Source: Warburgia ugandensis (taxonomy: Eukaryota; Streptophyta; Magnoliopsida; Canellales; Canellaceae). Taken from it: DNA of 64,000 bases. Each line of letters begins with the position of its first letter. Position 1 is the first letter of the stretch. The notes below the pieces were generated by a model, which did no database searches, was not told the DNA's origin, and saw only the letters and a program-made list of their open reading frames with translations. The stretch covers positions 16,446,990-16,510,989 of the forward strand of contig CP141139.1 of the NCBI GenBank assembly GCA_035236585.1, in the 5' to 3' direction. The translations under genes were made by a program, and so were the position numbers. This document shows positions 10,869 to 23,136 of the stretch, one piece after another.

Positions 10869-11439
10869 AATGATATTTGTGAGTTTTTTTTTTTGTGCTT
10901 ATTGCATAGTACCCTAAACAACAATTTGATTGGGATTATGGGTATTATGTCCTGAGAAACATGAGGACCCTCATATTTGATTGTACTCCTGTCTTCCATT
11001 TAAAAAAGGTAGAACACTTTTTATTTTGCATAATCTTATATTTTTTTACAGTTTTTTTGGATCTAGTTAAAAAGTTTTAGCTTAATTAAATAAGTTGTAT
11101 TTTAGACTACTGTGCTTTTTGAGTGAGCAAATAAGAAGAGTTGCTCTAAAGTACATCTCAATGAAATATGAAATGAATGGGCTGAGTATGTGGCGATTGA
11201 AGTGAATTTGGAGTTTGAACATGAAGTGAATATGTGGCAATTGAATTATATAACTTTTATGATATGAAGAATGAGAGGGTTACTTAGAATGTGTATGGAT
11301 TTACAAATAAAGTGAATGTGAATGTCATAGATAATGCATATGTTGTAGTTTCTTATATAAATTATTCTCAAGATAAATGTGGATGGATAATGAGGAGTAT
11401 GGATGTTTTGTAGCCATTATGAATGTATTAGGTATTATA

Positions 11440-11950
11440 TTTTAAGAATGATTTGGGGTGTCAAGAAGGAAGTGGATGCATGTTATATTAGATGTTTGGT
11501 TTTTCATGTTTATAAAGATTGTTTGTATCAGGTGTATAGAATGTTTGCTATTCAATGTATATACAGGTGGTAGTGTATCAAGAAAGATGTCGATGCATTA
11601 TAGCATATGGTGGTTTGGAATGTGTATGGAGATTAAAGATATTAGGTGTATATGATGTTTGGTTTTTCATGTTTATAAAGATTGTTTGAAGTATTAGGTG
11701 CATAGAATGCTTGCTATTCAATGTAGACAAAGGTGATAATTTATCAATAAATTAAGATGTGGATGCATTATACAATGTTAGTTTTTCATGTTTGTGGAGA
11801 TTGAAGTATTTTAATGCATACATGGTATTGTGTATTAAGAAGTGGATGAACATTGTTTCTAAATAGGTTTTTAATGTTTATAAACATTGTTTGAATAGTA
11901 GGTGTTTGTTATGCAATTGTATATAGGTGGTGGAGCAAGCAAACAAATTT
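11440..11950. repeat. Degenerate tandem repeats, units roughly 85-165 bp
   Basis: Phrases such as TTTTTCATGTTTATAAAGATTG recur near 11500, 11663, 11788 and 11870. Each is followed by a TAGGTGTATAGAATG-like phrase and AAGATGTGGATGCATTA. Unit spacing and identity vary. It lies directly left of the CACTA terminal array and may belong to that element. Confidence 0.6.
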
Positions 11951-11959
11951 GAAAAAAAT

Positions 11960-12480
11960 AAAAAATACTTTTAAAGTCGTTTTTGACAAAATGGCTTTAA
12001 AAGTTGAGAATTTTGAAAGTCTTTTTGTAAAAAAATGACTTTAAAAGTCATGATATTTTCCTTAAAAGTTTTCACTTTTAAAGTCGCTTATAAGAAAATG
12101 ACTTCTAAAATCACAAAACTTTTGAAGTCATTTTTATATAAGCGACTTCAAAAGTTCATTAAAATGAAGTTCTTTTGAAGTCGCTTATCCGAAAACAACT
12201 TCTAAAGTCGTCAACTTTAGAAGTAGCTTTTTGGTAAGGGGCTTCAAAAATCAATTAAAATTTGGTTATTTTTGAAGTCACTTACTGAACACGACTTTTA
12301 AAATTGTTGACTTTAGATGTCGTTACTATATAAGTGACTTTAAAAGTATGACTTTTGAAGACGTTTAAAAAAACAACTTTAAAGGTTTGTGACTTTTAAA
12401 GTCGTTTATTTAAATAGCTTTAAAAGTTGATGACTTTCCAAGTCAGTTTTATCTACTTTAAAAGCCCCTCTGTAGTAGTG
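11960..12480 (-). mobile_element. Terminal part of a CACTA (En/Spm) transposon
   Basis: The right edge reads TGTAGTAGTG at 12471-12480, that is CACTACTACA inward on the minus strand, the classic CACTA terminus. Inside it are many copies of a GACTTTTAAAGTC-like palindrome in both orientations over about 500 bp, typical of CACTA subterminal repeats. No transposase is visible and I could not find the opposite terminus. A 3 bp target duplication (ATG follows) cannot be tested without it. Confidence 0.7.
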
Positions 12481-14070
12481 ATGGAACTCTGACATATTAT
12501 CGCATGCCATATACTTATCATATTATATCCCTTAAAATAGTAGCACCAACAAAAACATAAACACATTCACATAGCTCATGGTCACTTTTATTTTGTAGCA
12601 TCTGGTTGTGTAACTTTCATTGATGACCATGTACTAGAAACCTAATTTTTCGTAGGAGCCAAGAAACTGAGGAAAGAATCCCCCGCTCAATCATTCACAT
12701 AGCTGTAATGATTTCTCTTTCCTGTATAATGTGTTCAAGTACTAATGATATGGTAGATTCCCTTCTAAGAGCAGAGATCATGGTCATTTTAATTTGTTGC
12801 CCTCTATCAATTGTTCATAAGAGGAAGAAGAAGAGCAACAATTGCTCTCTCACGAATGGGTCGGATCATTCAAAGATAAGGCCCTTCATAGCATGTTTTG
12901 CACCTGTGTTGTGCTTATTTTTTGAACGATACTCTATTTGAGAGCTTTGGTTTAGCATTCCTCTATTTTCTATGCTGGCACCAATGCCAACATTGTAGTC
13001 TTTTTTTAAAAATTAGTTAAATTTTAGACTTTTAGGCCTTTGTTTATTTCCAAGGTAAATTGAAGCATAAGAACACTAGCTGAATTTAACTCTAGGGTGA
13101 AATTAAATGATCATGTATGATCAAATCTAATCAGATCATTCATAATGGGTGGACCATTAGAACTGATTCATAGTCACTCTTATATGCTGGACCTCATCTT
13201 TATATAGTATGCCTAACTTTCATGCATCAAGCAACTCTAAACTGCTAGTTCAATTATAATCACAAAGTTTGGATTTATGTTCTTTTAAATTTAAAATAAT
13301 AATAAGAATAATTTTTAGATGTGAGTTTAAGCTTTTGATTTGAATTTTTAACTATATTAACATATGTTGTTTGAGTATTTGGTAAATTATTTGTGAAATT
13401 TGAGTTTTATTAGGTAAATGCATGTTAATTTCTTGGACTTTGCTTTGAAATTGAAAAATATAGAAACTTAATATTCATTTGGAAAAAAGTGGAAGTATCA
13501 AAAAGTCGGGACTTTTTTGGAAAATTCCCAGTTATTTAAAAAAATTTGTTACTATGGTTCAACGGTTTGCATAAAAAAAATTTTAAGGCCCACTATACTC
13601 GTAGATACTCACATGTTTCCTTCAACCCTTGGAGGAAGGTGACTTTTTTGGCATGCTTGCTAGGCAAATGGTGTTCAACCTGCCCAAGGAATAGTTCACT
13701 CATTAATATATTACAAAATATGCTTTCAATAATCAAAATTTTCTTATCTCCCAATAAATCCAAAGTTCTTACATATGGGGCAAATTAATGATATTAAAGT
13801 CAAACGAAAGAATAATTTATAAAATTCTCAAATATGTAAATATAGTAAAAAATACAAATTAAAAGATTAATTTCATGGCCTTGTAATTCTTTTTCCCATC
13901 TTCTTTCCAATTCTTTTCTAAATGTTTACTGAATCTTATGTTATTTTGCTAGAGAACTTGTCTCCGAATTCAAACTTTGTAACTATACATATTAGAGACA
14001 TTTCTATGTGCAGTTTTTCTTTTATTTATTTTTTAAAATATTTTTCTCATGTTCCTCGCTCGGTTGAACC
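12481..14070. other. Intergenic sequence, nothing recognised
   Basis: AT-rich, with frames of at most about 80 codons that lack family signatures, splice structure or codon bias. I see no repeats beyond short homopolymers. Confidence 0.6.
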
Positions 14071-14072
14071 TT

Positions 14073-14946
14073 AGGGATTCTTTGGCCAAAAGGATAATCC
14101 ATAGGGTCTATCGTAGATAAATTAAGATTTTCATGTGTCATGTATTGCTAGAACAGCTTGGACAACTTACAATGGATCCTATGAGACAGAAAACCGCAAT
14201 CTCACGCACCATTTCTTGGGTTCCTTGGAGACAAAGTAGGCTACTTGTACCCAAGCATCCCACCATTATATAAAGGGACGCCCTAAGCTATTCTCGCACC
14301 AGTCTCTCTTCTTATTCTTGAGGTGTTAATTGAGGCATTTTCATTCTTCTTTTTCTTGTTTCTTCTTGAGTTTTACTGGTTATAGGCATATTCTCTATTT
14401 GATTTGTTGTTGAGTTGCTGATTATTGACGTTCTCTTCAACCATTATTTACCTGTGAAGTTCTCTGGTTATAGAGTTTAAGCTAGAAAGATAAGACCAGA
14501 GAATATCTCTTGTTAGTACCCTCGTTTTAGAGTTTCTAAACTTAAACGCTCTTCTTGCTTTTATGTTTCACTTGAAATTTCATATTCTTGATCTATTCAT
14601 TATCTTGTTTCTGAAGAGAATTAAACTTTTGAGATTTATTTTTTAAGGCACTTATCTTGAAATAAAGTTAAGTATTAATTTTGATTGTCTTGAGGTATAA
14701 ATTAAGTCTACCTTGGTTGAATCTTGGTAATAGAGATGTGATATCGCTTATACAAATTTGATAGGTTTTAATTACATTCAAGAAGCTATTATAAGGGTTC
14801 CTCTAATATATAACGTGAAGGATTCTCTAGCCAAAAGGGAATTGCATACGGCCCATTCTAGAAAATTTAAAATTCCCATGCGCCATCCATTGCTAGAACA
14901 GCTAGGACAACCCACAATGGTTCCTATATGAGATAGAAAATTTCTA
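14073..14946. repeat. Pair of ~125 bp direct repeats about 745 bp apart, possible TRIM/LTR remnant
   Basis: 14073-14196 and 14818-14946 share a GGATTCT-TGGCCAAAAGG start and a TGCTAGAACAGCT-GGACAAC core. A TATATAAA box (14267-14274) lies between them, followed by CTCTCTTCTT. This resembles an LTR with promoter followed by a truncated second LTR. No primer binding site is clear. Confidence 0.4.
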
Positions 14947-14949
14947 TCG

Positions 14950-16130
14950 ATGGACCACTAGCAGCGTGCATAGCAGATCTCTCTCTCCAACCTGAGAACA
15001 GAATGAGCTCATCCCTTCAAAAGAAAAGAGAGATAATTAAAGCAAAGCAGACTAGTTAGCTGGAAAGATCCACGTTCCATGGCTTTTTTTTTTTAAGTCC
15101 ATGTTCCCTGCTTGTTTAAAGCCACATGCAACAACATTTGGGTTTCCCATCCTCTAGGTCCACATAAAAGAAAAGTACTATGAAATAACACAGATGTCTA
15201 GGTGGTTGTGGACCTTCTGCATCCCTGTCCACATGACGCCCGCTTACACATTCTCACGCGGTCGCTTTCGATTTTCCCTTTATTTATCTTCCCTTCTTTA
15301 CCTTTTTTTTTCTCCAAAATGAATAGATTATACTCACATTTCGATTTTCACCCATGGTTTTCTTTTCTTTTCTTCTTTTTTTTTTTTGAAAATTCACTTG
15401 GAGAAGCCTGCTTGCTTGCTCGACGAACTACCCATCTGTGACCGACATGTGCCATCCTGTGGAGACTGATTTGTTACTAGTCTACTCTTATTTTCCATCC
15501 CACTTCTTGTGGAAGCTCTTTCCAAACATTCCCTAATTTTCTGAACATTTGCCTCCCCCATATAAGTATGTTCTGCAGTCCAGTCTTTGTTGCTATGCAT
15601 GGAAGCACAGTGGACAGACAGTACGAGGAGCCGGCAAGTTCGTCTGAAACCGAGCTTCCCTCATGAATCCATGCTACATGAAATCCGCTACTTTTCCAAT
15701 GCATTTATACGACGATGATCACGGGCCGCCAGAAACTCAATAATAGCAGGCACTTCCGGCTCTGTTGCTCTCAGTAGACAACTTTGCTTTGACCATTGTC
15801 CACTCGGAAAGGTATGCCCATTAAAAGAGCCTTTTTCTGGCCCCATCCCCCTTGTTCTAAGCAAATATTTCTAGCCGTTCGATCAAAGAACTCGAATGCG
15901 GATTACTACTGTTCTCGATCTGTTTAAATTTTCATTTGTGAATCCTTCAACCCAAATGATCAAGACTTTCCTGGTCATGGTACCCTTCATCTCAAATTTC
16001 CGTTGATGGAAGTATCGATCTAGCGTCTTATCATATTATTCTAAACTCCGACTAATGTAAGCCATTATTTTAATTGCTATGTCGGTGGACTTAAAGTACC
16101 CTTATATTCAAGCCATCCATCCACGTGATC
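14950..16130. other. Intergenic sequence, nothing firmly recognised
   Basis: Minus-strand frames at 15394-15704 reach 68-75 codons but show no domain. T-rich runs occur near 15090 and 15380. Confidence 0.5.
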
Positions 16131-16136
16131 CAAGAG

Positions 16137-16333
16137 AAGTTGAGCCTCTGCACTGCAGTTTAGTTGTCAGTGTATGATCATTGAGGTTATGAGTTCAAGC
16201 CATAAAAATAGCTTCTTGCAAAATATAAGATTGCAAAATGTAAGATAAGATTATGTATTATAAGTCCTTTATGATCGGTACCTTTTTCAGACCCAGCATC
16301 TGCTGGAGTGTCATGCAGCCGGCTGCCTTTTTT
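16137..16333 (+). mobile_element. SINE, degenerate full-length copy
   Basis: Same family as the copies at 36254 and 49108. It has a tRNA-like head with a B-box-like GAGTTCAAGCC (16191-16201), a GCTTCTTGCAAAATATAAG middle, and a GGCTGCC-T tail. It is strongly diverged, with a duplicated GCAAAAT-TAAGAT segment. No clear target-site duplication. Confidence 0.7.
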
Positions 16334-16939
16334 ATGTGTAGCACACCTTCAAGTACAAGTTGGCCCAGATGATAGATGATCCAAACCTTTTATCTGCAAC
16401 CTAGGTATATTTTACCTGAAATTGTTCTATATTGAATTATCTTCACAGCCGGATTGGTTAAGAATTTTCTTACCGTTGATTTTCAACAGTATGCCCGTCC
16501 TTCTCCAAATAAGAATAATAGCAGCTGGCCATTGCCAAGCTCTTTTTAAGATGTGGCTTGGAAGGTGAGCAGTTGGGATCACCAAGACACTCTTTTCTCA
16601 CCAAAAGATAAGGAAATAGTGGAACCCAAAGCATAAAATGGAATATTCAGAGCCAGCTCAAACCCTAGACGTCAGCGTCAGTTGATGAGGTACCAAGTTG
16701 GCCTGCGTCACCATCCGCCTCTTTTACAATGTAATAAATGGCTGCATTAATAAAACAATAAATTAAATAAACGGGAGAAACTCAGCGAATTGCCCTGCTT
16801 TTTCTACGCTTTTCTATCCTCATTGCATCGCCATCTTGCACCAATAATCGCCCAACAAACGTATCTCTTTGCCGGATCCCGGCCCATAACCGGAATTCCT
16901 TCCCCCCGACTTTTCTCCCTCGAAAATTAGCCGGAGCAC

Positions 16940-16978
16940 ATGACTTGCCGGTCATGGGTTGCTCGGAAACTAGTCTGA
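16940..16978 (+). other. Upstream ORF overlapping the start of the small membrane protein gene
   Basis: ATG at 16940 opens a 12-codon frame ending at TGA 16976-16978. It is out of frame with, and overlaps, the main ATG at 16954. Its start context is weak (C at -3, A at +4), while the main ATG has G at -3 and G at +4. Confidence 0.45.
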
Positions 16979-17404
16979 TAGCAGCAATCACAATTTCCGG
17001 GTGCAGCCTCTTGTTATTGGCATTCCTCAGAACTAAGTTACCTGGTCATCACGAAACAAGTCAACAAGATGAAACTGGAAGATCCACCCCAAAATCTGCA
17101 ATGCCTTCAGGTAAATTATCGGGCCCTGTTTTGAAATTCCCACCCTTTTTTAAAAAATTCTTTATCTGGGGATGATTCCGTGGATATAGGTAAGAAGAAG
17201 GTGAGGTTCTCGGAAGAAGTGGAAGAGCCTTCAGGGAATAACGTGGAATACAGGAGAAGGCACAGGAAGAAATCGATTCGGCAGAGGGGGGTTGGTGAGA
17301 TGAAGAAGAAATGGATGGATTTGCATGCTAATCGGAGCGCTTTGTACGGTGGGATTTATCGGTATCGTCTGCAGATGTCAACAGTTATGGTTTATGGCTT
17401 GTAA
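16954..17404 (+). CDS. Small membrane-anchored plant protein of unknown function (two exons)
   Basis: Exon 1 is 16954-17110 and exon 2 is 17190-17404, joined across a 79 bp intron (CAG/GTAAAT donor, GATATAG acceptor). The product is 123 residues. 16954 is the first in-frame ATG after a stop at 16768. Residues about 7-24 form one hydrophobic segment (SLIAAITISGCSLLLLAF), then a basic RTK, so it is probably a signal anchor with the rest in the cytosol. After a Ser/Gln-rich linker comes KKKVRFSEEVEEPSGNN, a basic RRRHRKK stretch, and a C-terminal block containing ANRSALYGGIYRYR. I recall small uncharacterised plant proteins with this KKVRF-EPSGNN and NR-ALY-GI pattern. Splicing restores one frame across the two domains, which argues it is real. 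MGC at the N-terminus could also permit acylation. No function is known to me. Family assignment is from memory. Confidence 0.75.
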
Positions 17405-17714
17405 AGATTTTATTCTTGTTTTAGAACACAAGACTTTGATTTCTCCTCTCTCTCTGTTTTTCTTTCCTTTCATAGTTTGATAATTTTTGACAAATTATAT
17501 GGTGTTTGGGCCCAAAGGTACCGAGGGGCCCAGGATCTGGTGATCTAGGCCACTGGTTTTATGGACCCATCTTAAATTAGCCTCATCCCACGAATAACTA
17601 GTACCACACATTCGGAATCCTCTTGAGTAAATTCTTGTGGTTCTTCAACGTTTTGAAATTGTACACACCACAGGAAAATTGTGGCCGGTGAACTTCTGAA
17701 GTAAAAATTGGGAG
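17405..17714. other. 3' flank of the small gene, no further gene
   Basis: Probable 3' UTR and spacer. No canonical AATAAA is seen within the first 150 bases. A minus-strand frame overlapping 17572-17793 runs into the SINE and is not supported. Confidence 0.5.
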
Positions 17715-17894
17715 TTTCAGATAAGCTAAAAGGGCAGTCCCGTGAATTAAGCTCCTGGGTGTGCGGGGGATTCGAGGAAAGGGCGAACCACATAGTACAC
17801 AGCTTTAACTTGCATTTTGCAAGAGACTATTTTCATGCCTTGAATCTCTGACCTTAAGGTCACACGACAACAACTAGAGAATTTCAGATAAACT
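17715..17894 (-). mobile_element. SINE with near-perfect target-site duplication
   Basis: The body is 17728-17881 on the minus strand: GGGCAG...GCTCCTG at the tail and TGACCTTAAGGTCAC near the B-box side. The flanks TTTCAGATAAGCT (17715-17727) and TTTCAGATAAACT (17882-17894) differ at one base. The tRNA-like head is slightly shortened. Confidence 0.75.
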
Positions 17895-20050
17895 GTAAAA
17901 TAAAATCTTAACTAAGGTGACTGATTAAGAATGAGAATACTCCATCCATAACCGGAATGTTCTACCACATTGTGACTCCCAAGTACAGCGAGTCTAGCTC
18001 CCATGTTCTACTAGAGAGATCCAGTTTTCTAAAGAAGAAAACCATCTGCAATAAGTGTAAAAGCACACACTTGTTTACCTTCCCATTTTCTAGTTGAAGT
18101 ACTTCATTAACTCCATAGAGAGACATCTCACGATTGTATTCTGATACTGACGACCAAGATTAACGGTTGCATCTCGACCAAGCATTTCCAGGGTTGGGGG
18201 AAGGGGCAAACCATAAAGGATCTATAGTACGATTCTTTACCAAAACTCCCCTTCTCATGATATGATATACGAATCAAAATAATTGGAACCGTTGGATGAA
18301 TCAATATGTCTCTGAAAGCGATGACTTTTAGACTTTAAATCCTTAATCTGATGGATGAAATGGTCTCGATCCTGACTTTGTTGTTTGGAACCATCTAACC
18401 GAGGAAAAATTTCCACCTACATGAGTGATCAGGGTTATTGGTATTATGCACTTCCCCAGAAGTACTGTCACGGTCCCTGGCTAAGCACATTCCTTCTCTG
18501 CCATCCCTATATTGTCCTTTCATCCTTGTACGGTGGGATTACGGTGGAAAGTTATATCTAGTTGGATTTGCCTGCTGCTGAAGATTGTTATTTGGATCCA
18601 ATTAGACCATAATCCAATATTCACCAGGACAACCAAATGGTCCCTCTATACCAAAATAAAATGATCTGATTCTTTAGAAACATTACTCCCCTCGAGTATT
18701 CGATTATGTTAGGCCAATTAGGCTTCTACCTTACACTTGGTTCCACAAACAAGCTTCCCGTTAGGAAGTAGTATGGTTATCTTAAATACCACTTGCAGGG
18801 ATTTTACGATTGTTTTTCAAGATTTACGTCACATTCCTTGGGTACTTTGAAAGGAATTGATCAACAACCTAATCGATCTTCTATTTTTCTTCTTAGATCC
18901 TTCCTATCAAATTCCCGTGTACATGAATTCATGGATGAAGACTCAAAGACTTATAAAATTCTTAGGGGCTTGAACTTTGAAGTGCCATTGGGATTGCTAA
19001 CCGAAGGCAGTAAAAGTTTCGTATTTGGATCACCTGTATGAAGTCATTGATTTTGCTAGTGTGTTTGGCCTTACGATTGAGCATATTTGGATCACCTACA
19101 TTGGGCTTCTCTCTTGAATAAGGGATTCCATCCAAAGTCTTCTGGGACCTCTAGTGATTAGAACACCAGGAAGATTAGTCTCTGTAACGGATCAGCAACC
19201 GAGAAGAAATTGACAACTAAAGTCAACATAGTTAAAACAGTTAGTGTTATGGTGTTTAAAGACTCTAAACACCATTTGACGGCCTTGGTAACTTGTCCAG
19301 TCTGCAGAATTACTCTCGTCATTTCTCATCAAGCCTCATGAACACTGCTGGCATTCTCTTGAGAAGATCATATTTGAAGTTTCCTCTTTAGGCATGAAAT
19401 TTTTTATCTTTCTTTTGTATTAAATAAATGCACGAGATGAGCATTTTCTCTAAATAGATGAGGCAGCTAGTCTAATGTTCAAGAGGATCTCCATAATCTT
19501 ATATAGTTAATAAATTAATTTAGTTATAAGTACTTCTAATAAATACTGATATGCAAAAGGTGGGGCTGTGAGGTGAAATTACAAGCTACTGTACTGCCAT
19601 CACCTAACATGGAAAGTAAATTGCAGGAGAACTCATGCTCGCAAACAAAGGGAATGAGAAACATGTTTATATCATTACGAAATAAAAAGCTATTATTAGT
19701 CATTTTTACGCATTACATTGCTGATTAACCTGCCACAAAATATGTCCTTGACTAATATTGAAAATTAATGCATCATATAACATGGAAAATAGTTGTGTAT
19801 GTTGATAGAATAAATATTTACTGATATTAGAAATATGTTCTAAATAATTAAACAGTTAAAAAACATTTGTATCATGACATATAGATATGTAACATCATAT
19901 TTAAGTCTACACCATTAATTTTTTTTATCATATCACTATATATTGTCTCATGAAATGCCATTTTATCGAAGAATTTACCAATGATATGTTATATCACTTT
20001 AAAGTTATTTCTTAGATTATATAAGTACCTTTATGTAACAAATCAACAAT
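17895..20050. other. Intergenic sequence, nothing recognised
   Basis: No frame with family signatures. An 82-codon frame at 18793-19041 starts at TTG and has no recognisable domain. Confidence 0.55.
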
Positions 20051-20051
20051 T

Positions 20052-20227
20052 AAAAAAAGGGCAGCCCCAATGCACGAAGCTCCTGTGTATGCAGGGGTCT
20101 AGGAAAAGGGCAGACCACAATGGTCAGTAATACACAGCCTTATCTTGCATTTTGCAATAGGCTATTTTCACACCTTAAACTCATGACCTCAAGGTCACAT
20201 GATGACAACACTACCGTTGTGCCAAAA
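20052..20227 (-). mobile_element. SINE, near full length
   Basis: Same family, minus orientation: A-rich tail, GGGCAGCCCC, GCAATAGGCTATTTTCACACC, then CATGACCTCAAGGTCACATG and CGTTGTGCC at the tRNA-like head. No clear target-site duplication. Confidence 0.7.
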
Positions 20228-23039
20228 CATCAAATCATTGAAAAAATTATTAGTATTCAAACTCAATAGAAACTATAGTGAAATAAGTTTTACATAGAAT
20301 TCGACATTATATATAGATATAGATATATATTGCAATGAAAATCATCAGTGTTTAATTGAATATATGGCATCTGCATATCGATCAGTTTCCTATCAGAAAC
20401 ACTCCTCCAATGAAAATAGGCCATTTTATATAGCAAAGCAACTTAACAACCACAAAATCTCTAAATGGAGCCACCAAAAATACTTAAAGATCTGGCATGC
20501 AAATATACAAGCGAAAACAAATATTCGACCATGAGCAGAAACCCATGGCTAGAGCACTCGAAATATGGGACCAAAAATTAGCAATGTAATAGAAGAAAAC
20601 TAACAGAAAAAGCAAACCCATTTACTGCTAACGCAGTAACTCACACCACCAAAGAATCTCTATGAACGAATCAAAGGCCCCACTAGTCAGTTTAGGGCAG
20701 TTCTTGGTATTCAGACCCACGAAACTTCCACACTTCGTTTCCAGAATATGCAAGGACTTGTAAGTAATACCCGAACCTTCACGCATGCAGGCTCCAAATT
20801 AGCCGTGCATAAAACTCCATGGTCACTGATGTTGTAGAGGTGCAGCAGTGCTCCTTTATTCTTGTACCTAAAAGGTTTTTTGTAATATGCCCGAGTTCTT
20901 TTGAAACTGTAAGTAAAATGTAAAGACCTTTTAGCAACAGGATGCAAAGTTCTTATATGGAACATGGAACAGTTATTTTTTGTACAAAGGCTGTCTGACA
21001 AAACTAAGGTACAGACGGCAGGGGTCTATTTTGATGCAGATGCTGACGTTATGGTAGCGAGACTAAATTCGTCATTGGCTATACAATCATTTGGTTATTG
21101 CCATTTTGGGTTTGCTCTAAGCAAAGCTATGGCATCATTTGCCCAATGACGGTGTCTCTGATCCCATCTATATGCCTACCTCAAAAGCCATAAGATTGAT
21201 CTAACGCCTCAAGTCAATCTTAAACCAATATCCCATGCTACTAGTCGTCCCACTTGCATCATGTCACACCCCAGAACAGTAGCCCTTGAGACCTATACCA
21301 TAGGCTGACTCTACTTAAAATTGTACTATAAAATCACGGTTTTGTGGCTAATGTTCACGAGGTTCTCACCTGTGTGGCTCACACTCTAGACTACGTAGCT
21401 CTTTTCGCAGTTACAATTCAACTTGTGACAAAGTGGACATAGTGGTTTGTGACACTAAATGTTAAGGAACTGGAGAAATACGCCAAAAATCCCATCAGAA
21501 ATGCGACGCATTAAGTTAAATTTTTTGAATTAATGTATTATGGCCTCCTTGTTGGTTCTCTTAGTATGCCTTAATATAAATGTTGACAATACGTCAAAAG
21601 CAAGCCTCATTACAAATAGAATGTGTCACATAAATTTTTGTAAATCAATGTTCCATACCGTTTATGGCCCCTTTTGTTACATGCTAGGTTATGCCCACTT
21701 GGAATTGTAAGAGGCCTACTCTTGTCCTTGACCCAAACCATATCTATCTATGGATGAATTGCACACTTACAGCCCATCCGGTAATCCTAGCCCTGTTATT
21801 ATTGCCTTCAAATTGGCAGATGAGGGGGGGTTGTAAATTAACGTCACATTCATCAGCCAAAGCCCAACATATGAAAGGCCTATAATCATCAAAAAGTACT
21901 AGACATTTTATAAGTAATACATTGCACACCCTACAAGTTAAATGGTTCAGATCATTAAAATAGCACTTGTATCTTAACCATCTAATATTTTTCCAAGTGA
22001 AAAGTTGGGGAGCCACCATGTTGAGCTCCTTGAGTCAATGCGGAAAAACTTGGAACTCCAGTCCAAGAAGGCCCGAGGGAAAAGGACTGACTTGGGTTGC
22101 TGTACATTGAGGAAGTTTTCAAATAATCTCCTACCCTATGGGGCCTTCTTTCGCTCTCCTACGCTTCTTACTGCTCTAGATGATTATATGGTTTAATGGG
22201 CCCTTCCCTTTTCTGTTTCTATAAATTTCCTATGTATTGCTAGTAAGATCTTTTCTCGGTCTGGCCTTCTGTACACGGAAGATGTACGCGGGCTTGTGCT
22301 AATGAGTATTAATTATTAGGAGCAGGCGCCAAAGTCGTTCGGCACAGTTGGTCCTATTCAATAATCTGTCTTTTTTTATTCTCATTACACATGGTCTGAG
22401 GTTTGAGGTGGCACTTCTCCCTTTATTAAAAGAGGAAAAAAATTTCTATAACTGAATAATTCACAAAAATTACTTTATTTATTGACAAGTCATTTCCCAA
22501 ATAGGTGGTCTTTGAATTTTAAGACAACTAAACCTGTTATGCTAGTTTTGGGACAAAATTGTCCCCCAAAAGCAAAAAAAAATTAACAACATTTAGCCCT
22601 GCAGCCACCGTTGTAGCTCCATCATAGCCAAGGATGACTTGTTGCAGGTTTTCACCCACCTTGTCCCTTGAGTCGATTTCTCATATCCTGCCCCACTTCA
22701 TTTCGCTTGAATTTGCCAACAAATATGAGGCAGGGAAAACTAAAAAAAATTCATTTTGAACCACATCAACTATTATGGCAAATTTTTCTCTACCAGTCGA
22801 CCATAAACACACACCAATTTAAGGTGAAAACCTGATCACCCTACAGGGACAAAATGTTATTGTCTCTTTTCTTCTATACATGAAAATGGATGTTATATAA
22901 ATTTTAAGAAAAATAATTATATATAGAATAGAAGTCTAAAAGAATGTCCTTGCCTTTCAACTAAAAATAAATAAAAGCGTGAATGTTTTTAGTACATAAA
23001 CTAGTTTAATAATGTGTGACCTTGTGCATGTTCCAAAAC

Positions 23040-23040
<1 letters not shown>
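20228..23040. other. Intergenic sequence, nothing recognised
   Basis: Short unrelated frames only (at most 96 codons, 20711-21001 minus, no signature). No repeat structure is obvious. Confidence 0.55.

Positions 23041-23041
<1 letters not shown>

Positions 23042-23134
<93 letters not shown>
23042..23134. repeat. (GA)n microsatellite
   Basis: An uninterrupted GA run of 93 bp in AT-rich intergenic DNA. Confidence 0.95.

Positions 23135-23136
<2 letters not shown>

Noticed and set aside
18793-19041. 82-codon plus-strand frame
   Set aside because: Starts at TTG, no domain, no splice partners or promoter signs; kept as intergenic.
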